From Aporhodopirellula rubra (GTDB lineage: Bacteria; Planctomycetota; Planctomycetia; Pirellulales; Pirellulaceae): a stretch of DNA of 64,000 nucleotides. Of the stretch, positions 36,485 to 47,900 are shown piece by piece. A program made the position numbers and the translations under genes. The notes beneath the pieces were generated by a model. The model was not told where the DNA came from and made no database searches. It was given only the letters and a program-made list of their open reading frames with translations. The stretch is from the NCBI RefSeq assembly GCF_014192335.1, contig NZ_JACHXU010000002.1, forward strand, positions 203,347 to 267,346. The letters run 5' to 3'. Within the stretch, counting starts at the first letter, position 1. Each line of letters starts with the position of its first letter.

Positions 36485-38515
36485 TCAGGTTCGGAGGTAG
36501 GTTACCTCAAAGGCTTTGCAGGTTCGATGTTTTTGGAGGCGGTTGGAGATTGAGAATGAGTCGTTAGCATCGTAGCGTTGGAAGACGTCAAGGCCGCGGT
36601 CGAGAAGGATCTTCCAGCCGGTGTCGGTGACGATATGGCGGGCGTGGATCGTGGACTCGAAAGTCCAGGAGAACAAGATTCCGATGGGCAGACAGCTCTT
36701 CTGAATCTTCTCGAAGAACTCGAGTTGTTTCTCGCTGCTGAATTCTTCCTCAGATGTAATTAATTCGATCTCAACTCGCTCATCGTCTGGTTTGACTCGG
36801 GCCACTGTTTCGATGAACTCCATCAGGTTGCGGGCCTGGTGGAAGATACGGATGTAGGGATCCGTTAGAACGATTTTCGTCGCGCCAGCGACGTACGGAC
36901 CAAACAACGTATCAAAGTCGATACCTCGCTGATTCTCCTTGACGGTGACGTGGCCTTCCTCTGGACCAGGCGCCTCGGCGTTCTCAACTGGCTCGGCTTG
37001 TTGTGCCGGCGTCGATAGCTCAGTTGACTCCGAATCCGATTCACCACTCTTGTAATAGATTGCCGGATACTGGTCCTCTTCCAGCGTCTTAACAACGACC
37101 TCCTCGCCTTGCGGGTTGGTGTAGGCGAAACGCACATCGGCGTACGTTTGGTCAATCCGCATCAACTGGTCTTTGACGCGTTTTCGTCCCTCGATCGCAA
37201 ACACAAGCAGCTCTTCAAGCTCCTCATCGCTAGCGTCTTGGTTTGGGAAGATGATCTTGATCAGACCAGAGAACGTCTTGTTGATCGCGTCTCGATCGCG
37301 AGTCGAGATCTGCTCCGAGAGTTGCAACTTGGTCGCGTAGAGATGCGAGTAGTCAAAGCTGCGCTGTTGTTTCAAGATTTCGGCCAGGTAGTCCACGACA
37401 AAACCGAAGTCTGAAGTAAACATGTCGCCGCGGATAATATCGACTTCCCAGCCGGGGATGAAAAAGTGGATTCGGTCGAGAAACGCAGAATCGTGGTACT
37501 TCGTCGGTAGTTCATCGAACAAGTCGCTGTGTCGCAGCATATGTGCGACGGTGTGCTGCGTATTGCCAACGAACGCCATCGACGCTTCCGCGCCCAATGT
37601 TTCAATCCCTCGGGAAAACGTCTTGTTGGCCATGTAGTTCTTCATAATGTCGACCAGTGCCTTGTCGACCCGTTTCGCCTTCCCCGCGAATTCATCGAAT
37701 GCCACGCAGTCCCAATAGCCTACAAGTCCGAGACTTCCAGTAGCATTGTTCACGAACAACTTCGGAACAGTCACTTCGCCTCCGGAAATCAGCATGCCGT
37801 GTGGCGAGAATTCGCTGTAGACGTGCGACTTGCCGGTTCCCTTCGGACCCAATTCGATCAGGTTATAGTTGCGTTCGCAGAACGGGATCAATCGCACGAG
37901 CTGCAACAGTTTGCTGCGCCTGCCGAATGATTCCGGGTTGAAACCGATGCTCTGAATCAGAGTGTCAATCCATTCTTCGGTTGTGAACTGCTTGCGGGAT
38001 GCCAGATAGCCATCGAAATCAAAGCTGGACAACTGGATCGGTTTCAACGATTCCAGAATCCACGGCACCGTCTTTTCGTCCTCGTCGTGTTGGTACTCAA
38101 TGTCCGCGATGCACCAAACACCGCCGACCAGCAGTTTTTGGTGTTTCTTTACTGTGCTGGCCGGTACGGCGACCTTGTTAATACCCAAATTTGCGAATGT
38201 CGCTTGATAGACATCCTCCTTGTCATTCAGCTCAACGCTAATGCGATCAATGATTTTCCGCAGCTTCGTTTCGCGGATTTGAGAGCGCACCAAACCAGCT
38301 TCGCTGCGATTAACGTAGTGCTTCGCCAGGATTTCTTTGACCGTTTCGATTCCAGTCTGAATCGAGTCTTCGTCGGACGTCGCGCAGTATTGACCCAGTA
38401 AGTACTCCAACACATATGACGGTACGATCGCATTGCCCTTGACCGCTTTGACCAGGTCCTTGCGAACCACGAGCCCGCCGAAATGTTCGTTTATCTTTTT
38501 ATCAAGTGGAGTCAT
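36485..38515 (-). CDS. brxL: BREX system Lon-like ATPase/protease BrxL
   Basis: 676 aa, the usual BrxL size. Walker A is G-P-K-G-T-G-K-S at 223-230 and the Walker B-type W-D-C-V-A-F-D-E-F lies near 270. The middle region H-D-S-A-F-L-D-R-I-H-F-F-I-P-G-W is highly characteristic of BrxL. BrxL forms ring assemblies on DNA and is needed for phage restriction in type 1 BREX. Here it is the last core gene of the operon, 116 nt after pglZ. Confidence 0.95.
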   Translation of the reverse strand: MTPLDKKINEHFGGLVVRKDLVKAVKGNAIVPSYVLEYLLGQYCATSDEDSIQTGIETVKEILAKHYVNRSEAGLVRSQIRETKLRKIIDRISVELNDKEDVYQATFANLGINKVAVPASTVKKHQKLLVGGVWCIADIEYQHDEDEKTVPWILESLKPIQLSSFDFDGYLASRKQFTTEEWIDTLIQSIGFNPESFGRRSKLLQLVRLIPFCERNYNLIELGPKGTGKSHVYSEFSPHGMLISGGEVTVPKLFVNNATGSLGLVGYWDCVAFDEFAGKAKRVDKALVDIMKNYMANKTFSRGIETLGAEASMAFVGNTQHTVAHMLRHSDLFDELPTKYHDSAFLDRIHFFIPGWEVDIIRGDMFTSDFGFVVDYLAEILKQQRSFDYSHLYATKLQLSEQISTRDRDAINKTFSGLIKIIFPNQDASDEELEELLVFAIEGRKRVKDQLMRIDQTYADVRFAYTNPQGEEVVVKTLEEDQYPAIYYKSGESDSESTELSTPAQQAEPVENAEAPGPEEGHVTVKENQRGIDFDTLFGPYVAGATKIVLTDPYIRIFHQARNLMEFIETVARVKPDDERVEIELITSEEEFSSEKQLEFFEKIQKSCLPIGILFSWTFESTIHARHIVTDTGWKILLDRGLDVFQRYDANDSFSISNRLQKHRTCKAFEVTYLRT

Positions 38516-38631
38516 GAATTTGGTTCTCGCTGTCGCATCGTATTAATCTATGTTGTTTTGAAGTGCTTTTGGTGCCGTGATACCGTGGACCTGGCAGGTC
38601 AGCGAGCCCAACCAGATCGCTATGGTCGATG

Positions 38632-41148
38632 TCAATCAAAATCACTGGTGAACGATCGACGTAGGGTGAACGGCACCGACTTGTATTCCTTGAATTGAGA
38701 CGTGTCGGAGATCGGTTCTTCCATCTTCAACATGATCTGCTGCTGGTTGTAGTTGTCGGCTTGCTTGGACAACAACAATCGCACTTTCAATTCACGTTCG
38801 CGAGCATTCTCGCTGGTCAAATCGAACGCCAGTTCGTGGCTGTCCGAAATCAGTTCGCCATCGGCCGCATACAATCCAACTCGCAATCGGCGAGCCTGCA
38901 CTTTTTCGGTCACTGGTTCCGACTGATAGAAGACAACCGCTAATTGGCCTGTGGAAATCACGCTTGATGGTGGCGGGATCATGTCCACGCCTACTGCCGT
39001 CACGTCCGACCCGCGACTCTTCTTGATTGAAATCACCGGAATCACGATTTCTTGCAACGTGCTTCCACCGTGCATGAACCGCGTACTGCTGCCGCTCTTG
39101 CGGAAGCGATTGATCGATTTGGGTACGGCGACCTGCAAGTCGCCAACCAAGCCCAAGGCTTGCGATGAGTACAGATTGGCACCACCTGTCACCTGCAAAT
39201 CTCGTCCGACAAAAAACCGGCGATCCGACGCCGTCACGTCACCCTTCACTTCGGCGGATGAGAAATCACTTTCTTCAACTTCGTCCTGGTACAAGAACCC
39301 ATGGTCGGCCGTGACCACTACATTCGTTGCGTTCGCGCTGGTCAGCTTTCGCACCAGGCGAACGACGTCGTCTATGGCAGTCTCGGCCGCCTCGAACGCT
39401 TTGCGTTCTGTCTTTTGCGTGTGACCAATTTGGTCGATCGAATTGTGATAGATGTAGATCACGTCGTGGTCGCGAACCAAAGCCCGAACATCTTCTTTGG
39501 TCTTGTCCAGAATGTCGGCCGCCTGAACGGCGAGTGCGGAAGCATCCGAAGCGATGCTCTTCGCGGCAGCCTTCAATATTTTGTCACGGTTCGCCGTGCC
39601 TGAAGTGGAAACTTCGTCGGCGGCGACGGTTGGTGTCTTGTCTTCTTGAATTCGCAGTGTCTTGTGCGGCAACAGTGCCGCCATTCCCAATTGCGTGTAG
39701 CTGGGCAGTGTCGTGATCATGTGAGCCAAATCAGCCTCGAACTTGTCTTCTTGCCGCACTCGACGACACAGTTCCTCGCCGACCTCAAAACGCATCGCGT
39801 CGGAGATGATCACATAAACCTTCTTGTTCTTCTCCAGCACACGGCGGACGTATTTGTCAAAGAAGCCCGTTTGCGGCCGGCTGTCGGGGATCGCCCACTT
39901 ATCTAGGCCATCTACCAATTCCTGCCAACGATCTCCCAGCGGCATCAAGAAGGCGTTCGTGTAACGTTTGCAAATCTCTTCGGTCAAAGTCCCCAACAAC
40001 GTCGCACCACCCGACTTGACGTTATGAAAGATGAATTTCCGATAGACCTGATCTAGTTTGTAGAACGTCTGGACGTAGGCCGTTACACCCTGCTGGAGCG
40101 ATTCCAACTGAATCGAAAGTGTATCGAGCAAATGCAGCAACTCAGCCGCGTGATCGACCGCTTCGTAGTAGTGCTCGTACTTTGCATACCAGTGCCCACG
40201 ACGCCGGCCACGAACCAATTGAGTGCTTTCCCCCGACGAGATCGTCTTCTTCGCAACCGCCGACGCCAGCTCGCTGAGGATCCGTTGGTCGACAAGCTCG
40301 AAGTAATCCAACTCCGAAAGAGCCTTCAAATCGCGATTTTCAAGATCGCCAGCGATTCCCAGCATCTCCGCACATTGATGGGACAGCGTTTCAAACGCCG
40401 CTTCGTGCGTGCGTGAATCCTTCCAGCGTTTCAGGAACACAAGAGCCTCGTTCCCAAGCCGAACTTCGCCGCCAACCTCCATGCGGTAACACGACTTGAA
40501 TAGCTCGATCGCGAAATCCTTCACGGTCGGCGAATCGGCCGCGTACTGGTAAACGTTCTTGGTTTGCTCCCAGAGAAATCCATCGAGCCCACATTTAACG
40601 ATCAGATCGTATCGCTTTGCACCGTCGCCCTTGGCGAGTTCAGCCAGCAAGTTCTCGATCACGCTATCCAAACGCGGCTCGTTGTCGGCACAATCCGCGC
40701 AAACACCCAGCATCTTCATTGCGACCTGAGTCAGTGTGTCGTTCTTGGTGACCTTCTTCTTCAGCGTATCACGACGTTTGGCACTGTTAAAAAAGAACGC
40801 GTGTCGCGAGACCAGCGACCGGAACTCATAGGGCAACTCGAGCTCCGTCAGCCACAACGACGCCTTGTCCGTGCGGAAGTCGGTATGTGCCAATTGAACA
40901 TCGAGCAGCCAGTTTTCGTTGTCTTCCGGAGGCCCACCAGCCTTGAAGACAAGGAACTTCTGTCTCGGCTCCTGCCGAAGCATGCGGTACTTCAACCCGA
41001 ACTCGTTGTTCACGATTTCGACCTTCTCGATGCCAGGGACCTCGACAGCATCAAAATCTTTGCGCAGCGATTCCTCCTCGTCGTACCAGAAGACGATGCG
41101 ATGTTTCGTGAACAGTTTTTCGAGAGCTTGCGAGATGCGGTCAGACAT
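38632..41148 (-). CDS. pglZ: BREX phosphatase-like protein PglZ
   Basis: 838 aa. The N-terminus (H-R-I-V-F-W-Y-D-E-E) and the alkaline-phosphatase-like PglZ core in the second half (V-I-I-S-D-A-M-R-F-E-V-G-E-E-L and V-V-T-A-D-H-G-F-L-Y) are clear. PglZ is a core component of all BREX types, interacting with BrxB and PglX. It lies 54 nt after the 1255-aa Mrr/TPR gene, so the large accessory gene is inserted between pglX and pglZ. Confidence 0.96.
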   Translation of the reverse strand: MSDRISQALEKLFTKHRIVFWYDEEESLRKDFDAVEVPGIEKVEIVNNEFGLKYRMLRQEPRQKFLVFKAGGPPEDNENWLLDVQLAHTDFRTDKASLWLTELELPYEFRSLVSRHAFFFNSAKRRDTLKKKVTKNDTLTQVAMKMLGVCADCADNEPRLDSVIENLLAELAKGDGAKRYDLIVKCGLDGFLWEQTKNVYQYAADSPTVKDFAIELFKSCYRMEVGGEVRLGNEALVFLKRWKDSRTHEAAFETLSHQCAEMLGIAGDLENRDLKALSELDYFELVDQRILSELASAVAKKTISSGESTQLVRGRRRGHWYAKYEHYYEAVDHAAELLHLLDTLSIQLESLQQGVTAYVQTFYKLDQVYRKFIFHNVKSGGATLLGTLTEEICKRYTNAFLMPLGDRWQELVDGLDKWAIPDSRPQTGFFDKYVRRVLEKNKKVYVIISDAMRFEVGEELCRRVRQEDKFEADLAHMITTLPSYTQLGMAALLPHKTLRIQEDKTPTVAADEVSTSGTANRDKILKAAAKSIASDASALAVQAADILDKTKEDVRALVRDHDVIYIYHNSIDQIGHTQKTERKAFEAAETAIDDVVRLVRKLTSANATNVVVTADHGFLYQDEVEESDFSSAEVKGDVTASDRRFFVGRDLQVTGGANLYSSQALGLVGDLQVAVPKSINRFRKSGSSTRFMHGGSTLQEIVIPVISIKKSRGSDVTAVGVDMIPPPSSVISTGQLAVVFYQSEPVTEKVQARRLRVGLYAADGELISDSHELAFDLTSENARERELKVRLLLSKQADNYNQQQIMLKMEEPISDTSQFKEYKSVPFTLRRSFTSDFD

Positions 41149-41202
41149 ATTGTGTTATCGCGTTCAACTTAGATTTGGGGAAGTCGTTTGCATTTCGTGC
41201 CA

Positions 41203-44200
41203 TTACTTCCCGAGCCAGTTGCGTTTCCAGACGTGCAGGCTGACGATAATTGAACGCAACAATTCTTCGTCTGGGAAACAGGCTTCAGGTGCATTTTCAC
41301 GAATGATATCTGCCGCGTTCTCGACGCCAATTGCATCCATCACGGCAAGGAGCAGTGGAGTTTGTCGAATCTCGCTTGCGTTAGAGCGATAGATCTTTAC
41401 GAACAGCCCCAGTGCCGTGTGGCACTTCGCTGAAAGCGTCCAGTGGCTCTTGCGAAACTGCTCGATGACCGAAGTGAACGGCCAGTTTGCTGGCTCCCAA
41501 TTGCTTAGCCGAGCGGCAGCAAATGCAACATCAGCATTCCAGGCGATCGGGTTGTAGTTCCATCCCATCAATTTGGCGACCGATTCATCCAGCCGCGAAT
41601 GAGTGATCGTTCCGTTGGTTCGCAGTTGAGCCAAAACATGCTGAATCCCTGTCGATGGCTCCTTGAAATCAAAGTGGGCCGTCGCCTGAACGAACGCCTC
41701 ATCGGACCAGAGCAAGTACTTCGGATCGCTGGCCGCCACCGCGATGCAATCAAGGATGGGGAACGCGCCGCCCCGGTCATACACTTCACGGAGTGCCGGA
41801 TCGACCGACGCCACCGACATTGAATCCACTACGGTGCAGTTCGTCTCGATATTCTTGAGCAGAGTGCGAGCCACATAGAGTCGTTCTTCCTTCTCGCCCT
41901 CCGGGATATCCTGAAACGCAACCTTTCCGCTTTCTGTTAACGTCAGCGTCCCCTCGGATCGACTCGCTTCTAAATCCTCGACCTCCGAAGCGAAGTAGTC
42001 CGAAACCGATCGAGTCACGACCAACGGAAACTTGCTTAGAGATTTCCATAGGTCCAGCTTTTCGATAATCACAACGGCACTTGGGTCGAGCAGGAGGCAC
42101 TGCCCGTCCTGTAGCGGTTTCGCGACAAAGCCGTTCGCCTGCGACGGATCGGCTTGGAACCCGGTCCGAATGCCAATCTCTGGCTTCGAGCACAACACTC
42201 CGTGCGCATCATAGAATCCGATCCCCAGCCATGATGCGAGTGTCGCGACTGGCAAAGGTTGGTTGCGAAACGTTGCGAAAACCGACTCGCAGTGTTCCCG
42301 ACGTTGTTCTAAGCTCTTCTTGATCGGCGACAGATTCAGCTCGTCACCGTCCAGCGCGTGCATCATCTGGATCGTGTTCGTGTACGGAAAATTCAGTTGA
42401 AATTCCGCAAGCACTGTTTGATAGCGGTACACAAACTTTGACGCGATCGCCTGAATCGTGATCTCGCGAGGCTGCACTGCGTCGGGTGAAATGATGACCG
42501 TCTCCCCGACCGACTTGCCGGAAATTGCCTGGGCAAACTCACTTTCGCCGTCGATGTCGCCATCGAAACGCTTGTGCGTCAGGTTCTTCTCGATCACAAC
42601 CGTCTTCTTTTCGCCATCCGATTCACGAAACGTGACCGCACAATCCGATCGCACGTCGGAAACGTCCAAATCAAGATCGCTCTTCGATGCAAACTCCATG
42701 AACAGCCACATGTATCCGCCGTGCGCGATCTCGTCGCCCTGATTGTGACGCAGCACCTCATAGGCGAACCGGACGACTGCCGAATAGCGTTCAAGTGCCA
42801 TCAGCGGTGCCAAAACCCGCTGCGCCTCATGCACGTTCAGTCCATCCGGCTTTGGCAGCCGAGCCTCATCCAGCTCCTCGTAGCGACCGTGCAAACGTGT
42901 TTCGATATGACAAAGCCAAGCGTACAGCCCACGGTCGTCAGGATGCTTGTCAATCAGTTCGCGGACCAACTCAGCCGCCTCATTCGGCACGTAGCCGAAC
43001 AGAATTTGCAGCTCCATCGACCGAGTCGCATCGGTGTCTGCCTGATTGACCCGCAGCAATCGACACGTCTCCAGCATCACGTCGTGTTGCTGCAGTCGCT
43101 GAGCACAATCCAGCAACGCTCGCGTTTCGATCGTCAATCGCGTGCAGTCGGCCGCCTGCTTCAACAGCGGAAGCGCCTGAACGTCGTCATCCAAGTCCAT
43201 GAACAGCCGCGCGAGCAGTGCCACGTAATTCGGCGGCGACTCAGGCTTCAACAGCCGCTTCGTCTCCGTCGCATGCTGAAGCGCCTTTTCGTCATCGCCG
43301 CCGACGTGCTGTAGCCAAGCCATACAGCAACCAAACTCGAACGGATCGAGGTTTGGTTGCATTCGCTGCAAACGCTCGATCCCTTGCTCCACCTTGGAAT
43401 CGTCGATGGACCACTGAACGATGAAGCCCAGGCATTCATCGCGCCGTCGGAACTCACCTTCCCCATACAACTTCTCCATCGCCTCGATGAAGTCGGTTGA
43501 GTGCTCCGTCGTCTGGTCATTCCGTTGGACAACCAACCGAATGAATCGTTGATCCAAGCTCGCTTCGTCAATCCCGTGCTGACGAAGGACCCGGTTGGCC
43601 GTCTCGAACTCCCGTCGCGAGCAGAGGTAGCTCAAGTATTGTTCGACATAGGGGCTTTTCTCATCCGCTTTCGCAATCGCGTCCTCGAATGCCTTTTCAG
43701 GATTCGATCGTCCGAGCAAGAATTGCGTGTTCCCCAAGTTGCGATGAACGTCCGCCATCAATCCATCGGGCAGCGGATCGCCCGTCATCGAAAGAACGTG
43801 CAAATAATCTCGCTCGGCAAGGGCCAATCGCTCGGCGGTACGTTCGGGATCACTGTTCAGGGCAAGGTTGTGATAGGCAAACCCACGCAGCACAAAACCA
43901 CGCGCGGATTCCTCGTCAATCTCGATCGCCTTTTCGGCATATCGAATCGAATCCTCGGGACGGCCGTCAACGCGTGCCTCGTCGGCCAGCGTCAAGTTTA
44001 ATTCTTCCGACGTGTCTAGCTGGTCTTCGTACCAACTCTTTACTTCGTCCGTGTGCGGCCGTGGTGCGGTGCGATAGGCAATCGTCGGCAAAGGCTCGGT
44101 GCGAATGCCTGCTCTCAATAGTTCGCTCGCTTGTTTCCATGCCTTATCTTTCTCGCCGAGTAATTCCAAGGCCAACGAGCGATTGATTCGGGCTTGGTCA

Positions 44201-44970
44201 AGCTGCGGCTGTTCGTTGTACGCCTTCAGGAACCGCCGCGCCGCCTCGTCAAACTGGCCGATCTGCATTAGGTACTTGGCATTGAGCCGATGAACTAAGT
44301 AACGATCGCTCGCAGTTTGGCTCGCTGCCGGTAAATCGTCGATCTGTTCCAGTTCGTATTTTGCTAGGACGCGATTCTGTGTCTTTAGGTGTTTTTCCAC
44401 CTGCACGAACTTTGCTTGGAGAACTTGATTGCCGGACTGCACCAAATTCTCTGCGAACGACGGCATCATCTCCTTCATTACTACACGAAAGCCCTCGACG
44501 CTTTCGTCTTTGCCCGCATTCTGCACTCTGTCTCGGGCGACGGCATCCAACTCTCGAAGTCTGGTCTCAATCTCCTGCCACGTCCACACAAACGTCTTAA
44601 ACGACTGACCGTGTTCGAGGTCGCGGTTGATCTTTAAGACCGCATTGTCCGTGTACCGTGTCTTCTTGGCATTCGTCAGGATGTAGAACTCATCCATTTC
44701 AAAATCGCTACCTGCAGCCTTCTTCACCTCCGCTCGAATCTCGGCCGGTGGGCATGTCTTGCCCTGTTCGTGCAGCTTGCATTGGGCCGCCCGAAACGGG
44801 ACGCCATTCGCCTTGTCACCATGAGCCATGTCGATAATGTCGATGCCGTCTTGCGATTCGCCGCGCTTGGCATATTTTTCAAACGACTCGCACTTGAAGA
44901 CAGCCTTCAGCAAGCGCACGCAGAAATCCGCGAACTCCTCGTCATGAGCGAATTGATTCAGGAACGTCAC
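41203..44970 (-). CDS. Giant Mrr-like nuclease/TPR/PIN-like protein embedded in BREX operon
   Basis: 1255 aa. Residues 1-75 carry an Mrr/Holliday-resolvase-like nuclease core: acidic residues at 11-12, Asp44 in G-I-D-I-I and Gln63-x-Lys65 (Q-C-K). Residues about 200-720 are repeated helical pairs of TPR type. Near residue 840, S-E-F-A-Q-A-I-S-G-K-S-V-G-E resembles the C-terminal GreA/GreB fold. The region after about 1000 (I-L-D-C-I-A-V-A-A-S-D then L-L-W-S-D-E) resembles a PIN nuclease domain. The start is 3 nt after the pglX stop and the end 54 nt before pglZ, so it is built into the core operon. I know no standard BREX component of this kind. It may act as an abortive-infection effector or a guard of PglX. 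Confidence 0.8.
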   Translation of the reverse strand: MTFLNQFAHDEEFADFCVRLLKAVFKCESFEKYAKRGESQDGIDIIDMAHGDKANGVPFRAAQCKLHEQGKTCPPAEIRAEVKKAAGSDFEMDEFYILTNAKKTRYTDNAVLKINRDLEHGQSFKTFVWTWQEIETRLRELDAVARDRVQNAGKDESVEGFRVVMKEMMPSFAENLVQSGNQVLQAKFVQVEKHLKTQNRVLAKYELEQIDDLPAASQTASDRYLVHRLNAKYLMQIGQFDEAARRFLKAYNEQPQLDQARINRSLALELLGEKDKAWKQASELLRAGIRTEPLPTIAYRTAPRPHTDEVKSWYEDQLDTSEELNLTLADEARVDGRPEDSIRYAEKAIEIDEESARGFVLRGFAYHNLALNSDPERTAERLALAERDYLHVLSMTGDPLPDGLMADVHRNLGNTQFLLGRSNPEKAFEDAIAKADEKSPYVEQYLSYLCSRREFETANRVLRQHGIDEASLDQRFIRLVVQRNDQTTEHSTDFIEAMEKLYGEGEFRRRDECLGFIVQWSIDDSKVEQGIERLQRMQPNLDPFEFGCCMAWLQHVGGDDEKALQHATETKRLLKPESPPNYVALLARLFMDLDDDVQALPLLKQAADCTRLTIETRALLDCAQRLQQHDVMLETCRLLRVNQADTDATRSMELQILFGYVPNEAAELVRELIDKHPDDRGLYAWLCHIETRLHGRYEELDEARLPKPDGLNVHEAQRVLAPLMALERYSAVVRFAYEVLRHNQGDEIAHGGYMWLFMEFASKSDLDLDVSDVRSDCAVTFRESDGEKKTVVIEKNLTHKRFDGDIDGESEFAQAISGKSVGETVIISPDAVQPREITIQAIASKFVYRYQTVLAEFQLNFPYTNTIQMMHALDGDELNLSPIKKSLEQRREHCESVFATFRNQPLPVATLASWLGIGFYDAHGVLCSKPEIGIRTGFQADPSQANGFVAKPLQDGQCLLLDPSAVVIIEKLDLWKSLSKFPLVVTRSVSDYFASEVEDLEASRSEGTLTLTESGKVAFQDIPEGEKEERLYVARTLLKNIETNCTVVDSMSVASVDPALREVYDRGGAFPILDCIAVAASDPKYLLWSDEAFVQATAHFDFKEPSTGIQHVLAQLRTNGTITHSRLDESVAKLMGWNYNPIAWNADVAFAAARLSNWEPANWPFTSVIEQFRKSHWTLSAKCHTALGLFVKIYRSNASEIRQTPLLLAVMDAIGVENAADIIRENAPEACFPDEELLRSIIVSLHVWKRNWLGK

Positions 44971-44973
44971 GAA

Positions 44974-47900
44974 CTAGCCCCCCTTCGCTGAAAGCCCAGT
45001 GACTTTCTTGAGGGCTTTGCCGAACAGCGGGTAGTTGTGCTTCACACCGTCGTCGAGGTCGATGTCGATCTTCTTTTGGGCGAGGGGGAAGAGCGTTTCG
45101 CGTTCGTAGTCTTCCAGCTCTTTGAGTTGTTTCTTGATCGTTGTGACTTCCTTGAGGGCTTTGGTCTGTTCGGACTTGGTGGATCCGCCGCTGTCGGCGA
45201 CCATTTGTTGGTGGTCGCGACGGTGGGCCAGCTTGTCGCGGAAGTCGCGGAGGTATTGCAGCACGCTGCTGACAGTGTCGGGTCGGTAGCAGTGCATGTA
45301 GATCAGAGCGTTGAAGGTGCCCTTGGGGCTGCTGAACAACCAGTAGATCGGCCGCTTCTTGTAAAGCTTGACGTGGTGGTTGTAGAACTCTTTGAGGAAG
45401 TAGTCGCGGATGGTCTTTCGCTTGCGACCGCTCGTGTTCTCGGGATACAGAGAGTCCTCGAGGAACTTCAGGTTCTCCGCGTAGTGCTCGGTGCCGAAGG
45501 TGACTTTCAAGAATTCTTTGAAGCGTTCGCTGATGTCATCGGTGAACCAGTCGCCATCAAGCATCGGGATGACATTGTCGTCATCGGGCATGAACGACGG
45601 TTCGGGAACCTGAGCCAGATACTCGGCCAACGTGTCTCCTTGATTGGCAAGGATCAGTCCCGGTTTGTCCAGCGAGTAGCGACCCAACATGCAGCCCACC
45701 GCATAGCTGATGAACTCGCGCATCGTGTCAGCAAGAAGAAGGGACTCAAGTTCGGAGTCGCTCTTGTCATCGTCGTAGCGACAGACGGGATTACACTCCA
45801 AAGTAATTGAATCGAGTGGCGGTTCGGTCTCCACTTCGCCATTCAGGCCGTATGCTTGGGCGAGAGCCTGAATGTTATGGCGTTCGAGTTCGATAACTCT
45901 GTTTGTTTGCGATCGCCACAAGTCTCGGAGTTCTTGATATCGAGTCTCCAAGCTAGATTCGTTTGTAAGCAACGGGGATCGAGAAAAATCCCAGCTAACT
46001 TCATAGGAGTCCCAATCGTCTCGCGTTGTCTCAATTAGCTCTTCAACGTGAGGCGTGACGTCAAAGTTGGTAGCGAACGGCAGGACTGACAGGTTCCCCG
46101 TTTGAAACTCGATCGTCGGGTTGATCGCAGCAAGCAAGTAGGAAGCAAGGTCTGATGCAAGAAATCCCAATCCGTTGAGCAAGGTCGCGTGTCCGGCAAA
46201 GCATGAAGACCCCTTGGCATCAAAGATTGCCCCCGGCGGACAGTAGCGAATCCCAAAGTACGACGAACTTGTCGCTGTATAAGTCAACGACTCTTTGAAG
46301 TAGCAATCTTTGCTGCGCGGAAACGCGCGGCCTGTACTCTGGATTTCCTCGCCGTCGTTGAACCAATTTACAAAGTGCTCTCGGTTCCCGTACCACTTTC
46401 GATAGCTCCCTCCTTTGTTGTACGGAAACCACTTTCTTCCAGATTCGATCGCTTCCTCGCGGGATTCGCATGAAAGGTGCGCCTTACCGATCGCAACCTC
46501 ATGCCAAAGTCGAACGAAACGATCGTTGTCTGCAGTGGTCATGCCGCCGGTGATATTCATGGAATCGGACAGCGATGGCAGCTCTTCAAAAAGTCCACGT
46601 ACGTTGTTGTTCACCCAGTAGGCAACAGGACTTCCCGGAATACGGTCAAACTGTTTGGATGCCGTTCGGTAGAACCAACCACAATTTGAATCTCGAATCG
46701 CCTCCAACGTCTTTGGGCCTTGGTTTTCGGCTCCTCGAAACTCCGACAGACGCACGTAGGCTCCTTCGTAGTCGGGGCAACTGCGGTTTTCGAGAGTGAA
46801 AGTGCATATCGGTACTGTTGCTCCGTCGAAGCCTGAGTACTCAAGTTGCACCAATGAAGTTATGGTCTTCGTCCGAATAAGGTAGGTTCGCAAATCTTCG
46901 TAGGACGCTAGGAACATCCAGACGAAGGGCGACATGTAACCAAGTTGGCCTCGATCAAGAGCGAGTTCTGTGTTCCGAACAATGAAGGCGGAAAATGCGT
47001 CTGACTTCACTTCCTCAAAGTTGGACTCCAAGAAGTCCTTCATACGCGGGTTCATTCCCTTGGAACCCATATAGGGCGGGTTTGCGACGACGACGTGGTA
47101 CTTGGGACTCAGATAATCGGCCTGCCGCAGCGCCTTGAGCACTTTCTGGTGAACGCCCGCAAGGAACAGGTCTTCGCCCATCTGACGCTCGCGAAGTAAT
47201 TCCAGCACTTCGCTCACGTCTGCCACCAAAGGACGGATCAGCGAACCAAAGTTGTCCGCTTCCTCCCACTGATTCACGACACCCTGCAAGCCGCCGGTGA
47301 ACAGGTCTCGCCCAACCTTGTCCATGTAGTCATCGAGTTCCTCGGGATCGACCTTGATGTTCTCCAACACACAGATGTTGGGCTGAACGATCTTGCCGGG
47401 TGACAAAAATCGCCGATACTTCTCGCGGGCCTTCATCGTCAGTGCGAACGCGGCCAACGCGCCGGCACGATCGTCAATTTCAACGCCGTACAAGTTGTGC
47501 GTCAAAATCAACGCTGGAACGTCGGTCGGCTGGTAGCCTTGTTCTTCGTAGATCGCATGCAATAGATCGAATGCGTACGTCAGCATGTGCCCGCTGCCAC
47601 ACGCCGGATCGCAGACCTTCAACTCCTCAGGGCTGGTGATCTTCAAAAAGTCGGTTTCGGGTTCCTCCGGGCGGATGTAGTAATCCATCCGCTCGGCCAG
47701 TTTCGATTCGGGATGGTTGAGCATCCACAACCGGCCCAGCGAGTTTTCAACGAGGTAACGCACTATCCAGTGCGGCGTGAACAACTGCGTCGCCGCCGGA
47801 ATGTTCTCGGGCGTGATCTTCTTGCCTTTCTTCAATGCCGCGAAGACATCATCTTTCTTGTCCGCGATGTAGAACTGGTACAGCCACCCAATCACCTCGA

